This document shows positions 13,546-21,547 of a stretch of DNA of 25,732 nucleotides, one piece after another. The notes beneath the pieces were generated by a model. The model did no database searches, was not told the origin of the DNA, and worked only from the letters and a program-made list of their open reading frames with translations. Origin of the DNA: Clostridiales bacterium (lineage in GTDB: Bacteria > Bacillota > Clostridia > Oscillospirales > Oscillospiraceae); NCBI GenBank assembly GCA_902363045.1, contig CABIYX010000028.1:18798-44529 (forward strand), written 5' to 3'. Numbering within the stretch: the stretch's first letter is position 1; every line of letters begins with the position of its first letter. A program made the translations under genes and the position numbers.

Positions 13546-14931
13546 TCAGGCAATCCACTCCTTTGGCAGTTCCAGCTGATGGACATCTTCCTCACTAAGC
13601 TCCACAAATCCACTTTCGTTGCCGGGCAGTTCGTTGCCGGAACTCTCCCGTTCCCAGCCACGCTGCCGCCCATATCCAGCAAACATCCGGGGGTTAGAGA
13701 AAGGCTTCCAGCCCGTCACCACCGTGTTCATGATCTCGTTGATGTTATGCAGCTGCCACCGCTTCGGCTCCTCAAAGGCGTGTCCCAACGCTTCCTTGAA
13801 CAGCTGCTTGGAGCAGACTACATTGCCGGTGTAGTGCTCCAGAAAGCCCAGGATTTGCCCGGCCTCGGTATCCTCCGGCATGAAGTCCTTCTGAACCTCC
13901 ACCAGCTGCTTCTGAATCTCCTTTGAAAACTTCATGGAATACTCTCCGCTGCGGTAAATGGTCATCGCCTCTGCCCATACCTGCAACAGATATTCTCTGG
14001 AAGCAGCTTCATCCTCCAGAATGTGAACCTCTGCTTTCTCCGGATAAATCATCACTGGCAGGAACCGGCGATTTCCAGCCCGGTCAAGGGGCAGAAAGTC
14101 CAGCGTGTTGGAGGAACCACCGAACACACACTGCCGCAGACGGTCTTTGGGCTGGGTCTCATAGGGGGTACGGTAGGTTTCCTTTTGTCGGCTGATAAAG
14201 GAGCGGATCTCCTCGATGCTCTTGGCGTTACTGGTGGCCAGCATCTCCGACATCTCAATGATCCAGTGGCCTTGCAGCTTGGCAAACACCTTGTCATCAT
14301 CCAGCTTTTTCAGGTCATCGGAGAACCACTCATCCTGTATCGCCAGGAAGCGAAAGAAGGTGGACTTTCCGGCTCCCTGGCCGCCCACCAGACAGAGCAG
14401 CTCCTCGTACTTGGAACCTGGATGGAACACCCGGCGGATGGCTCCCAGCAGGAAGTGCTTGAGCATTTCTTCCACATAGTCGCTCTCGTCAGCCCCTAAA
14501 AAGTGATGCAGACAGGAGCGTATCCGGGGCTTGCCGTCCCACTCCAGACTGTTCAGCACATCCTGAATGGGGTGATAGCAGTTTTCGTTTGCCACGATGG
14601 AGAGTGCCGCCATTAGCTTCTTCTCACTGGTCAGGCCGTAGTTCTGTTCAAAGTAAAGGAGCAGATATTTGACATCGGTATCGGTTAAAGCGCTGGTGCT
14701 TCTGCGCCAGCCCAAATCCCGCACAATGTCCACACGGTCAGTCAGCAGATTCAGCCGAATTGCGCCCCGCAAAAGCGGATCTTGGCAAAACACCGTGCGG
14801 CAATTTCCAATGGTGTTGGCCGGTTGTCCTTTTTCCGTCGTGGAAAGGCTTTCCCGCACTTCATCAACGGTCGATTCCTCACTTTCGGCCTGCTGGGTTG
14901 CAGGCACGAAACTCTGCGATTCGCTGTTCAA
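13546..14931 (-). CDS. VapE-type primase-helicase protein
   Basis: 461 residues. Walker A GGQGAGKS at 183-190, Walker B-like HWIIEMSEM at 222-230 and a sensor region FGGSSNTLDFLPLDRAGNRRF match virulence-associated E proteins (superfamily 3-like helicases), which replicate many phage-like and mobilisable elements. The first 110 residues are a linker plus a small domain rather than a full primase, so it is helicase-weighted. The longest frame opens with TTG at 14929-14931, nine bases after AGGAGG; no ATG fits. It follows the relaxase gene in the same direction with 55 bases between. Confidence 0.85.
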   Translation of the reverse strand: MNSESQSFVPATQQAESEESTVDEVRESLSTTEKGQPANTIGNCRTVFCQDPLLRGAIRLNLLTDRVDIVRDLGWRRSTSALTDTDVKYLLLYFEQNYGLTSEKKLMAALSIVANENCYHPIQDVLNSLEWDGKPRIRSCLHHFLGADESDYVEEMLKHFLLGAIRRVFHPGSKYEELLCLVGGQGAGKSTFFRFLAIQDEWFSDDLKKLDDDKVFAKLQGHWIIEMSEMLATSNAKSIEEIRSFISRQKETYRTPYETQPKDRLRQCVFGGSSNTLDFLPLDRAGNRRFLPVMIYPEKAEVHILEDEAASREYLLQVWAEAMTIYRSGEYSMKFSKEIQKQLVEVQKDFMPEDTEAGQILGFLEHYTGNVVCSKQLFKEALGHAFEEPKRWQLHNINEIMNTVVTGWKPFSNPRMFAGYGRQRGWERESSGNELPGNESGFVELSEEDVHQLELPKEWIA

Positions 14932-14986
14932 TGTTTCTCACCTCCTCCAGAAAAAAGCACCTGATTTGTTCGCAAAACCAGATGCC

Positions 14987-16213
14987 TCAAAGCTCCATAT
15001 CCTGTTTTTTCTGCTGCTTTTTCCGGTTGGATTCTCTCTGTGCGCTGTCCTGCTTGGCTTTTTTCAGGAAAGCAAGAATAGATTCCTTGGCCTTTTCCTG
15101 AATCTGCTGTTTACCAGCCTGCTTGACCTCCGGCTGCATCAGCTTCTTCTGGATTTTTGTCAGGGCAAACTGCATGGCGTTTTTGATCTTTGAAATTACT
15201 CCATCCAACCGGGCGGCGGCATACTCACGCTCTTTTTGCGGCGCTTTTCGTTCCGGCGAGAGAACCCAGTTTTTCGTTTCCTCCACCAACCGGATATCCT
15301 CCTGATGGGTTTCCTGCCGGACAGTATCGGTGACAACCTCCACCGCCTTGTCGTAGGCAAGTTCCGAAACCTCCTCCACCAGCGTTTCCACATCTTCGAT
15401 TTTCAGAGTTAGTTCCTCCAGCTTCTGTTCCTGCGCTGCCAGCTGCTCCTTTTGCTTCATCAGAATGTAGTCCTGCTTCTCCAGATATGCCCGCCCACCA
15501 TAGGATGGCTCCTGCTCCAAATGCACTCCATGTTTGCGGCTGATGTCAAAAAGCAGCGTCCGGCATACTGCATCAAAGGTCTGCTTGCGGTTGTTGTGTT
15601 TGCCCTTGGGCTTACTCGGATCAGGCAATTCAAAGCCCAGTTCCTCCAGCGCCTTTTCCTGCTGGGGACACAGCTCCCCATACCGGTTTTTGCAGTCAAA
15701 CACATGGCGCTCATGGATGTGGGGCGTACCCTCATCCAGATGCAGCGCCCAGTCCAGAATGTGGATATGGGAACCAAAGCGCCGCTCAAACTCCTCATAA
15801 AATTCGCTGACAATGAGTGCCAGTGTACCCGGTGGAACGGATTCTTCCATGGTGCCAATCTGGTAGATACTTTCCTCCGGGCAGGTCTTGTTGTTTTTCA
15901 AAAGATCTTCCACCGTGCGGTTGCGCTCGGTGTGTCGTGTTTTCTCGTTCCGGGCATTCTGGGCATCCACATGGTCGGAATAATGCTCGTAGTAATACAT
16001 CCGCTCAATTTCTTCAAAGCTGAAATCCGGCTGTTCCAGATTTTCCCGAAGTTCCGGGGTAGTGAACCCACGGTAGCAGTCCCAGTACACATTTTTCTTG
16101 GCTCGCTGGGCATCAATGTGTTCGCTGTTTTCCACATCAAACCGACGGTCATTGTGCCGGGGATTATAGGTGCCATGCTTGCCGGAGCGTCCGTTGTGCC
16201 GTGTCAGTTTCAA
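14987..16213 (-). CDS. MOBV (Mob/Pre) relaxase
   Basis: 408 residues. The N-terminal half is the Mob/Pre relaxase domain: HNGRSGKHGTYNPRHNDR near the start and the diagnostic histidine motif HLDEGTPHIHERHVF, with H158, D160, E161, H165 and H167. The C-terminal half is a long charged coiled coil (about 250-400) rich in Lys and Gln. MOBV enzymes nick oriT of small plasmids and mobilisable elements. Its motif differs from that of the MOBP relaxase in element A, so the two elements have independent mobilisation systems. The region upstream carries the hairpins expected for its oriT. Confidence 0.9.
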   Translation of the reverse strand: MKLTRHNGRSGKHGTYNPRHNDRRFDVENSEHIDAQRAKKNVYWDCYRGFTTPELRENLEQPDFSFEEIERMYYYEHYSDHVDAQNARNEKTRHTERNRTVEDLLKNNKTCPEESIYQIGTMEESVPPGTLALIVSEFYEEFERRFGSHIHILDWALHLDEGTPHIHERHVFDCKNRYGELCPQQEKALEELGFELPDPSKPKGKHNNRKQTFDAVCRTLLFDISRKHGVHLEQEPSYGGRAYLEKQDYILMKQKEQLAAQEQKLEELTLKIEDVETLVEEVSELAYDKAVEVVTDTVRQETHQEDIRLVEETKNWVLSPERKAPQKEREYAAARLDGVISKIKNAMQFALTKIQKKLMQPEVKQAGKQQIQEKAKESILAFLKKAKQDSAQRESNRKKQQKKQDMEL

Positions 16214-16637
16214 TTTTCATCCCTCCATTCTCCGTTGATTTTTCCCGAAGGGGAGCAGCGGCGAAGCCGCCAAACCTGCGGATTTCTGCGTCAGGTAATA
16301 CCCAGTACGAATTGACGCAAAGCATCAACTCTCCCTGGGCAAGGCGTTTCACCCTTGACCCGATGGGGCTGGCTGCCCTCAACCCGCCAATGGGCTTTAC
16401 CCCTTGACCCCAACAGGGCGCTGCGCCCCTGTACCCAGCACAAAGGGACTGCATCCCTCTGTACTCCTGCCCGGAGAAGCTGACTTCCACCGCTTGTGCA
16501 GTTTCTGTCAGCTCCTCCGGCTGTGCATGCTCCTTTTGTCGCATTTTCCGGCAGGGGGGTGCAGTGGTATCACGATACCAATTCACCGCAAAAATACCGG
16601 GTGCAGACCCGCCATTTTCCCGTGAATTGACCTGATT
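16214..16637. other. Inverted-repeat region upstream of the MOBV relaxase, candidate oriT
   Basis: 424 bases without a convincing gene. Features: GCGGC-GAA-GCCGC (16258-16270); TGCGTCA and TGACGCA (16287-16293 and 16313-16319, 19-base spacer); a run of GC-rich tandem-like segments with repeated TTGACCC (about 16350-16440); and the near-perfect 16-bp palindrome TGGTATC-AC-GATACCA (16565-16580). The first two sit next to the relaxase gene, where oriT is expected. The last resembles an operator. A 140-codon minus-strand frame crosses the region but looks non-coding. Confidence 0.45.
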
Positions 16638-16943
16638 TCAGGCGCTCTCTTTGTCCGTCCGCAAAACCTGAAATCCGTGCTGTTTGGCGCACTCTCTGGC
16701 AGCAGCCAGCCGTTCTTCGCTGTACGGCGGAACCAGCCGGATGGACAGACGGGACTTGTCCATCACATAGGTCACGCCGCCCTCAATGGTGCTGCGCTCC
16801 AACCGGCACAGCTGGGGATACTTCCGGCTGAACTCGGCCAGCCTGCGCTTCAGATCGGCGTTGAAGGTGTAGATACTGGCGGTGTCCTCCGCCTCGTTCC
16901 AGTTGATGATGGTTTCCTTCTCATACTTAGACAGCTTCGTCAT
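16638..16943 (-). CDS. Conserved element protein, function unknown (101 residues)
   Basis: Starts MTKLSKYEKETIINWNEAED at 16943, six bases after GAGGAGG; a frame five codons longer has no ribosome site. It continues with TASIYTFNADLKRRLAEF, then LSIRLVPPYSEERLAAA and GFQVLRTDKESA. It is soluble, with mixed alpha/beta character. I do not recognise a named domain, though such proteins recur upstream of MOBV relaxases in related elements. It overlaps the end of the upstream gene by 17 bases, so it is translationally linked to it. Confidence 0.7.
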   Translation of the reverse strand: MTKLSKYEKETIINWNEAEDTASIYTFNADLKRRLAEFSRKYPQLCRLERSTIEGGVTYVMDKSRLSIRLVPPYSEERLAAARECAKQHGFQVLRTDKESA

Positions 16944-17220
16944 ATAGATCCTCCTCATAGTCGGTGTTTTCCTTTACCAAACGCAGGCGGCGCTTGGCAC
17001 GGTAATACTCGTCCATCTCCGTACGGAGCTGATGATAAAAGCCGGTGTACCAGCTTTCTTCCATCTCCGTTTCCATCTTCCGGGCCAGTTTCAGCATCCG
17101 GTGCTTGGCCTGCGGGTCAACGGTCAGGGCGGTCAGCCATTTCAGCCGTGTCACCGTGTTGTGGTGGTTGGGACAGGCAAAGTCGTACAGCACTTTCTTT
17201 TCTCGAATACTCAACTTCAT
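16927..17220 (-). CDS. Conserved element protein, function unknown (97 residues)
   Basis: Starts MKLSIREKKVLYDFACPNHH with AGGAGG eight bases upstream of the ATG. It is mostly helical, with NHHNTVTRLKWLTALT in the first half and a basic helix EYYRAKRRLRLV before an acidic tail. No named family is recognised. It is the first gene of the minus-strand operon that seems to run through the relaxase and VapE genes, and it faces the XRE regulator across a 354-base divergent region, so XRE may control it. Confidence 0.7.
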   Translation of the reverse strand: MKLSIREKKVLYDFACPNHHNTVTRLKWLTALTVDPQAKHRMLKLARKMETEMEESWYTGFYHQLRTEMDEYYRAKRRLRLVKENTDYEEDLYDEAV

Positions 17221-17503
17221 AAAATCAACCTCCTAAAAAGAATGATGTTTATTTGTGTTAGTTGCCGGGCTATTCTGGTGTCGTTCCTCTGCCGAATCTC
17301 ACAGCAGCGTATCGCTCCCGTTGGTACGCTCGTTCCGGTTAGATGCCGGAAGTCTTGGCGCTACATCCCCAGGGAGCATATCCCACGCAGACCGGTCATT
17401 CAATTTTCAAGGTTCTGTGTCTCCTGACAAAACTCATTTTACCGAAAAAGCAGGCCCCCTCCCGTATGTCCAAAACGATGGAAAATGGCTTGAAAGCAGC
17501 ATA
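17221..17503. other. Divergent intergenic region with several inverted repeats
   Basis: No gene is seen. Between the minus-strand operon start and the XRE promoter lie short hairpins such as GCGTA/TACGC (around 17312-17334) and CCGG-ttagatg-CCGG (around 17336-17350). The block has the look of a conserved structured non-coding stretch, but I cannot assign it to a known RNA family. No consensus promoter for the minus-strand operon was found. Confidence 0.35.
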
Positions 17504-17532
17504 TTTCCACGCTTATGGAATCATGGTATAAT
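17504..17532 (+). promoter_or_regulatory. XRE promoter with overlapping palindrome
   Basis: TTTCCA (17504-17509), 17 bases, TATAAT (17527-17532), 42 bases before the XRE ATG. TTCCA-CGCTTA-TGGAA (17505-17520) is a perfect 5-bp-arm palindrome lying over the -35 and spacer, a plausible site for autorepression. Confidence 0.65.
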
Positions 17533-17574
17533 GGTCATAAACGGCAGGATTTTCCTGATGAGAGGGGTGTTTAG

Positions 17575-18423
17575 ATGCACACAAAACTGTCTATCCCGGA
17601 ACGGTTAAAAGACTTGCGGGTGGTGGACAAGCACCTGACGCTGGAGCAACTGGCCGAGCAGACCGGGCTTTCCAAATCTGCTCTCAGCAAATATGAAAGC
17701 GACGATTATAAGGACATCAGCCCCTTTGCCATCGCTACGCTGGCGGAGTTTTATGGGGTGTCCACCGATTACCTGATGGGGTTGTCGGAAAATAAAAATC
17801 ACCCAAACACAGAGCTTCAGGCCCTGCATTTGAGTGATGATATGGTTACATTATTGAGCAGCGGAAAAATCAACAACCGGCTGCTGTGTGAGATTGCCAC
17901 ACACGAAAACTTCCAGCGGCTGATGACGGATATTGAGATTTTCGTTGACCGGATTGCCGATATGCGGATTGCCCAGATGAATCTGGTGCTGGAGGCCACC
18001 CGGCAGGAAGTGATCCGCAGCCATGCGCCGGGAGAGAATGACCTTTATGTCCGCACGTTGGAGCTTGGGCAGGTGCAGGAGAGCGATTTTTTCAGCCACA
18101 CGATCCATGACGATCTGGACAGCATCGTTCAGGATATTCGTCAGGCCCATGTCACCGACCGCACCACCGCCGATCCACAGCCGACCTTCACAGAGGTCAA
18201 GGAAAAATTTGACCGTGCCATGCAGCTGGGCAGTAACGAGGAACGGATAATCCACGAGTTTTGTGACCAGATGCAGATTCCCTTTGACAAGATTGCGTCA
18301 GAGGATTTTTCGGCGTTTATGCGGATACTGAGCCTGTCCAAGCTGCTAAAAAATCCCAATAATATGAGGGGGAAGGCTCGGCCACAGACACACCGTGGGA
18401 CGAAAAAGAAAAAGCGCAGATGA
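17575..18423 (+). CDS. XRE family transcriptional regulator with long C-terminal domain
   Basis: 282 residues and the only confident plus-strand gene. The N-terminal HTH_3 domain (about 8-65) reads LKDLRVVDKHLTLEQLAEQT, then GLSKSALSKYE and FYGVSTDYLMGLSE. The remaining 215 residues are helical with no recognised domain and end in a basic TKKKKRR tail; they may bind an inducer or partner. AGAGGGG lies eight bases before the ATG. It is divergent from the mobilisation/replication operon and has a palindrome in its promoter, so it is probably the element's main repressor. After its TGA the same frame stays open for another 47 codons. Confidence 0.88.
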   Translation: MHTKLSIPERLKDLRVVDKHLTLEQLAEQTGLSKSALSKYESDDYKDISPFAIATLAEFYGVSTDYLMGLSENKNHPNTELQALHLSDDMVTLLSSGKINNRLLCEIATHENFQRLMTDIEIFVDRIADMRIAQMNLVLEATRQEVIRSHAPGENDLYVRTLELGQVQESDFFSHTIHDDLDSIVQDIRQAHVTDRTTADPQPTFTEVKEKFDRAMQLGSNEERIIHEFCDQMQIPFDKIASEDFSAFMRILSLSKLLKNPNNMRGKARPQTHRGTKKKKRR

Positions 18424-18461
18424 AAAATACCCGTTGCCCAAGAAAGTGCAACGAGTATTTT
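18424..18461. terminator. Bidirectional terminator between XRE and the defence operon
   Basis: AAAATAC (18424-18430) pairs with GTATTTT (18455-18461) and CGTTGC (18432-18437) with GCAACG (18448-18453), with one C-A mismatch between. The A-rich left and T-rich right arms give a stem ending in a T-run on both strands, so it can serve both the XRE gene and the converging Shedu gene. Confidence 0.75.
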
Positions 18462-18626
18462 CAAAAGAGATCATGTTCTAACTGAAGGATATGAACAGGA
18501 AGAACTCCTATCGTTCATCTTGCATTGGAATGAAAACGGCAGCGAATTTCTTTATGAAATGGTATGATTCGCCAGTCGCTGTCTGACATATTTCAAGAAA
18601 ACACCGACAGTAGCTGTTATTTTTAA
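18462..18626 (+). pseudogene. Possible gene remnants left of the defence operon
   Basis: In the XRE frame, after its stop, the DNA reads as protein-like sequence (HVLTEGYEQEELLSFI, then LHWNENGSEFLYEMV) to a TGA at 18565-18567. An ATG overlapping that stop (18564) opens a 20-codon frame (MIRQSLSDIFQENTDSSCYF, TAA at 18624). The overlap is of the kind seen between operon genes. Neither piece has a ribosome site or a recognised family. They may be the tail and head of genes broken when the defence block arrived, or chance. Confidence 0.3.
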
Positions 18627-18637
18627 CAATACTATTC

Positions 18638-19870
18638 TTAGAAAGGCCAATCTTCGATGCTTTCGTCTGGTTCAAAGGTATTTTGGGATGGGGACTTTGA
18701 AAGGACTGAAATCAAATCCACAATGCGTTGATAAAGTTCATCGAAAGTTAGTATCAGCACATTGTTTAAACTATTACGGAAATTTTCAAATGCCGCAACT
18801 TGCCCTGGGGTTAGCGAAGCCATTTTTCCGATAATTACAACACACTTGGGGGACAAGACTTCAAAAGACTCCGATCCCTGGTGACACAGAGAATAATAGT
18901 CCTTTGTAAGCTTATCTCTGTAATTTAGAACTTGATTTACGGCTCCACTCAATTCATAGCTAAAGCTGTATGTACCTCTATACTGGTTTCCGATAAGTTC
19001 GGTACATGGCGTTTTAATCTCGATCAACGCCACATTCTGAGACAGACTGTTCTGATAAATGAAGTCGCATAGATTTCCACCGCTGTTGTTAATCCCTTTG
19101 CCGCCGACATACGCTTTATCTGCAAATATCGTACAAGGACAAGCAAAGATTTGAGCCAATACCCATTGATTCTCTTTGAAAACAGTGGTCTGCCAAAACT
19201 CCTCACTATCATTGTCGAGATTGTCTTCCATGAGCTTTGCAACTCTTTGAAGTTTTTCGATGTTCAAAGAAGTTGTTAGGTGCTGTAGATTTTCATCTTG
19301 CAGCTCTGTCAGGCTTCTTTTCAACGATTCCAAAGAACTTGTCTGAGTAATAAGACGGAGCAGTGTTTTTACAAGATCATAGTTTTCTTCATTGCCAATC
19401 ATCCGAGCCGCAGAAGGATCGTTCTGGATGATTGAAAGGAATTGGCGAAAGCTGCTATCCACTCTGGTGTAGGTAGCTAAACCATATGGGATTTCGCCCA
19501 TATCTTCATACAGCGCATACAACCGTTTCAACCCCTGGTAAAGCTCATATGTTTCACTTGTGCTTAGATTAAGTTCTATCCAATCTCCAACTTTGACTGA
19601 GCCACGAGAAATCTTAACTATTGCCCCGTTGTCATCGCTGGGGAAAGCGGCGTCGTTTTTTCGCTTTTTTTCATATAGAAATTTTCCAGAAACAGATTTA
19701 TGGGGTTCTTTTTCATTATCTACCAGTGTTGGACAGAACTTGAACCGGATCATTTCCGTCTGGCTCAAGACTACCGGTGACGCATCCGCTGTGACAGCAG
19801 AGGTGGATATAACATCAACTGTATCAGTTGTCATATCATGAACTTTCGGTATACGTAGGCCGATTTTCAA
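18638..19870 (-). CDS. Shedu-like DUF4263 nuclease (SduA-type)
   Basis: 410 residues from TTG at 19868-19870, which has AAAGGTGG seven bases upstream; a GTG six codons earlier overlaps that site. The C-terminal DUF4263 domain (about 215-330) reads EEFWQTTVFKENQWVLAQIF, then LCDFIYQNSLSQNVALIEIKTP and SGAVNQVLNYRDKL, giving a PD-(D/E)xK core with D269, E284 and K286. The first 200 residues are a separate regulatory or sensing region. Shedu proteins are anti-phage nucleases that often work alone. Here the gene follows the methyltransferase by 37 bases in one transcript, so a methylation-linked role is possible; it could alternatively be the endonuclease of a conventional type II pair. Confidence 0.82.
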   Translation of the reverse strand: MKIGLRIPKVHDMTTDTVDVISTSAVTADASPVVLSQTEMIRFKFCPTLVDNEKEPHKSVSGKFLYEKKRKNDAAFPSDDNGAIVKISRGSVKVGDWIELNLSTSETYELYQGLKRLYALYEDMGEIPYGLATYTRVDSSFRQFLSIIQNDPSAARMIGNEENYDLVKTLLRLITQTSSLESLKRSLTELQDENLQHLTTSLNIEKLQRVAKLMEDNLDNDSEEFWQTTVFKENQWVLAQIFACPCTIFADKAYVGGKGINNSGGNLCDFIYQNSLSQNVALIEIKTPCTELIGNQYRGTYSFSYELSGAVNQVLNYRDKLTKDYYSLCHQGSESFEVLSPKCVVIIGKMASLTPGQVAAFENFRNSLNNVLILTFDELYQRIVDLISVLSKSPSQNTFEPDESIEDWPF

Positions 19871-19907
19871 ATCAATTCCACCTTTCACAGCTTGATAATA
19901 GTATTTG

Positions 19908-21533
19908 TCATCCTCTTCCTAACCGGCGTGTCTGCATCTTTTTCCAGATAGCACGGCATTTACGGCATATCTCAGGATCGATCCCCAGTGTGTCTACAAG
20001 TAGTTTTTTGTCAACAACATCCAGCGCAAGTTCAATGTCTTCATCATTGCGCACTATAGCGTCAATATGTGCAAGCAGCTTGTCTCTTAGTGCAGGATCA
20101 ATCCTTTCCACTTTGGGGATCAGAATATTGCCCATCTCACCGGGTAGGATTTCAAGAACACCTCCGCCATAGCTCCGTCCGCAAATCTCAGTGAAAGCAA
20201 AAGATATGCTGTTATAGTAGGCAAGAAGGACATTCTGTGGATCAACACCATCGTTAAATTTCATGCGGTGCATTGTGTCTGTTGACACTGCGTGACATTC
20301 ATTCAACACGAACTTAGGATAGAAATTATTTCTTCGCAAGAAAAAGGCGTCCGGAATCCACACAGAAGGAACAATATACCATCTATCCCGGATGGAGCAT
20401 TTATAGCCTTCGTGTTCGCCGTTTGTTTCGCCCAGCAAAATGTACTCTTTGTGCTTAGTTGGATATTCATCATACGGAATCTCAGGGAAGCTGATTAGGC
20501 GTGCTCGTTTTCCTGTTGCTTTATTATCCTCCCAATCTGCCGATGTGAAATATATTCCATGAGCATGAGAACTTCTACCAATCAGAGGAAGTGTTACATC
20601 GCTCAACTGATATTGTTCGGATGTTTCTTCTGTTATAGAAAAGTAACCATTATTGCCTGTTGTAATTCCGACATTGATAATTCCGTATTCGGAGAATTTG
20701 GCAAAACGTTTGTCTGCACGAAGTTCCTGAATGAGTGTCATTTCTTCTGCGTTTATGAAATACTTAGTCCACTTTTCCTTGACATGCTGCATCTTCTGGA
20801 ATCCATTTTGAGACAGATCCAACTGAGCAAAACCGCTAAGGTCATTCATTTCAATGATGCGAATACCCTTTTCTTCTTCGCCTTTCTCGCCAATAAACAC
20901 AACGACTTCTTGTTCGATGTCAGGGAACACAAGTTGTTCAAAGGTGATTAGAGTAATTTTCGCAAGATTATTGGCCAAATATAGGCGCAGATCCTCCGCA
21001 TACGCAACTTGAAGTATCTCAGCTGGAATAACAAACGCTATTTTACCTTTATCGGACAATAGCTGTACACAAGCTACGATAAAAGCAACCCATGCATTTA
21101 TCAATTTATTCGCTTTCATGCCATGCGAAGTCAAAATTTGAGATTGCATTTCTCGCTGACTTTCTTTCAGGTATTGATAGCGAATATAAGGGGGATTGCC
21201 CAAAATCAAATCGTACTGTTCCTTGCCAAGAACACGATTATAGAAGTCGAAAAAGTCTTCGGTGCATACTTCGATATGCTCATAATTAGAATACCTATCA
21301 CGAACTTTCTCGGCTTCGTCAGGTTCGATTTCAACAGCTGTTAGTTTATCTACCTTGTTCAGAAGATCAAGGTTCTGTAGCGCATCAAGAAATACTCCAT
21401 CACCGCAACTTGGCTCCAAGACGGTGGAGATATTTTGAGACGCAAAAAGCTCCACCATTGCATCTGCAAGCTGCAATGGCGTATAATACGCTCCTCTTAG
21501 TTTCTGCTCTGAACTCTCCTTTTTGAGTCTCAT
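19908..21533 (-). CDS. N6-adenine DNA methyltransferase (Eco57I/TaqI-like)
   Basis: 541 residues. GAYYTPLQLADAMVEL leads into SAM motif I VLEPSCGDGVFL (38-49); the catalytic NPPY is at 113-116 (ILGNPPYIRYQY). The C-terminal half (about 250-500) has the character of a TaqI-like target recognition domain. No nuclease motif is visible, so it is a methylase only. GAGG precedes the ATG, 14 bases after the stop of the type IIG gene. It may protect host DNA either for the neighbouring Shedu-like nuclease or for the type IIG enzyme. Confidence 0.9.
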   Translation of the reverse strand: MRLKKESSEQKLRGAYYTPLQLADAMVELFASQNISTVLEPSCGDGVFLDALQNLDLLNKVDKLTAVEIEPDEAEKVRDRYSNYEHIEVCTEDFFDFYNRVLGKEQYDLILGNPPYIRYQYLKESQREMQSQILTSHGMKANKLINAWVAFIVACVQLLSDKGKIAFVIPAEILQVAYAEDLRLYLANNLAKITLITFEQLVFPDIEQEVVVFIGEKGEEEKGIRIIEMNDLSGFAQLDLSQNGFQKMQHVKEKWTKYFINAEEMTLIQELRADKRFAKFSEYGIINVGITTGNNGYFSITEETSEQYQLSDVTLPLIGRSSHAHGIYFTSADWEDNKATGKRARLISFPEIPYDEYPTKHKEYILLGETNGEHEGYKCSIRDRWYIVPSVWIPDAFFLRRNNFYPKFVLNECHAVSTDTMHRMKFNDGVDPQNVLLAYYNSISFAFTEICGRSYGGGVLEILPGEMGNILIPKVERIDPALRDKLLAHIDAIVRNDEDIELALDVVDKKLLVDTLGIDPEICRKCRAIWKKMQTRRLGRG

Positions 21534-21547
21534 TGTTAATACCTCGC

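Noticed and set aside
15452..16315. 287-codon plus-strand frame
   Set aside because: Antisense shadow of the MOBV relaxase, including its histidine motif.
16164..16586. 140-codon minus-strand frame overlapping the MOBV relaxase start
   Set aside because: Composition is unlike the neighbours and it is built over inverted repeats and TTGACCC-type repeats. The relaxase start is well supported instead.
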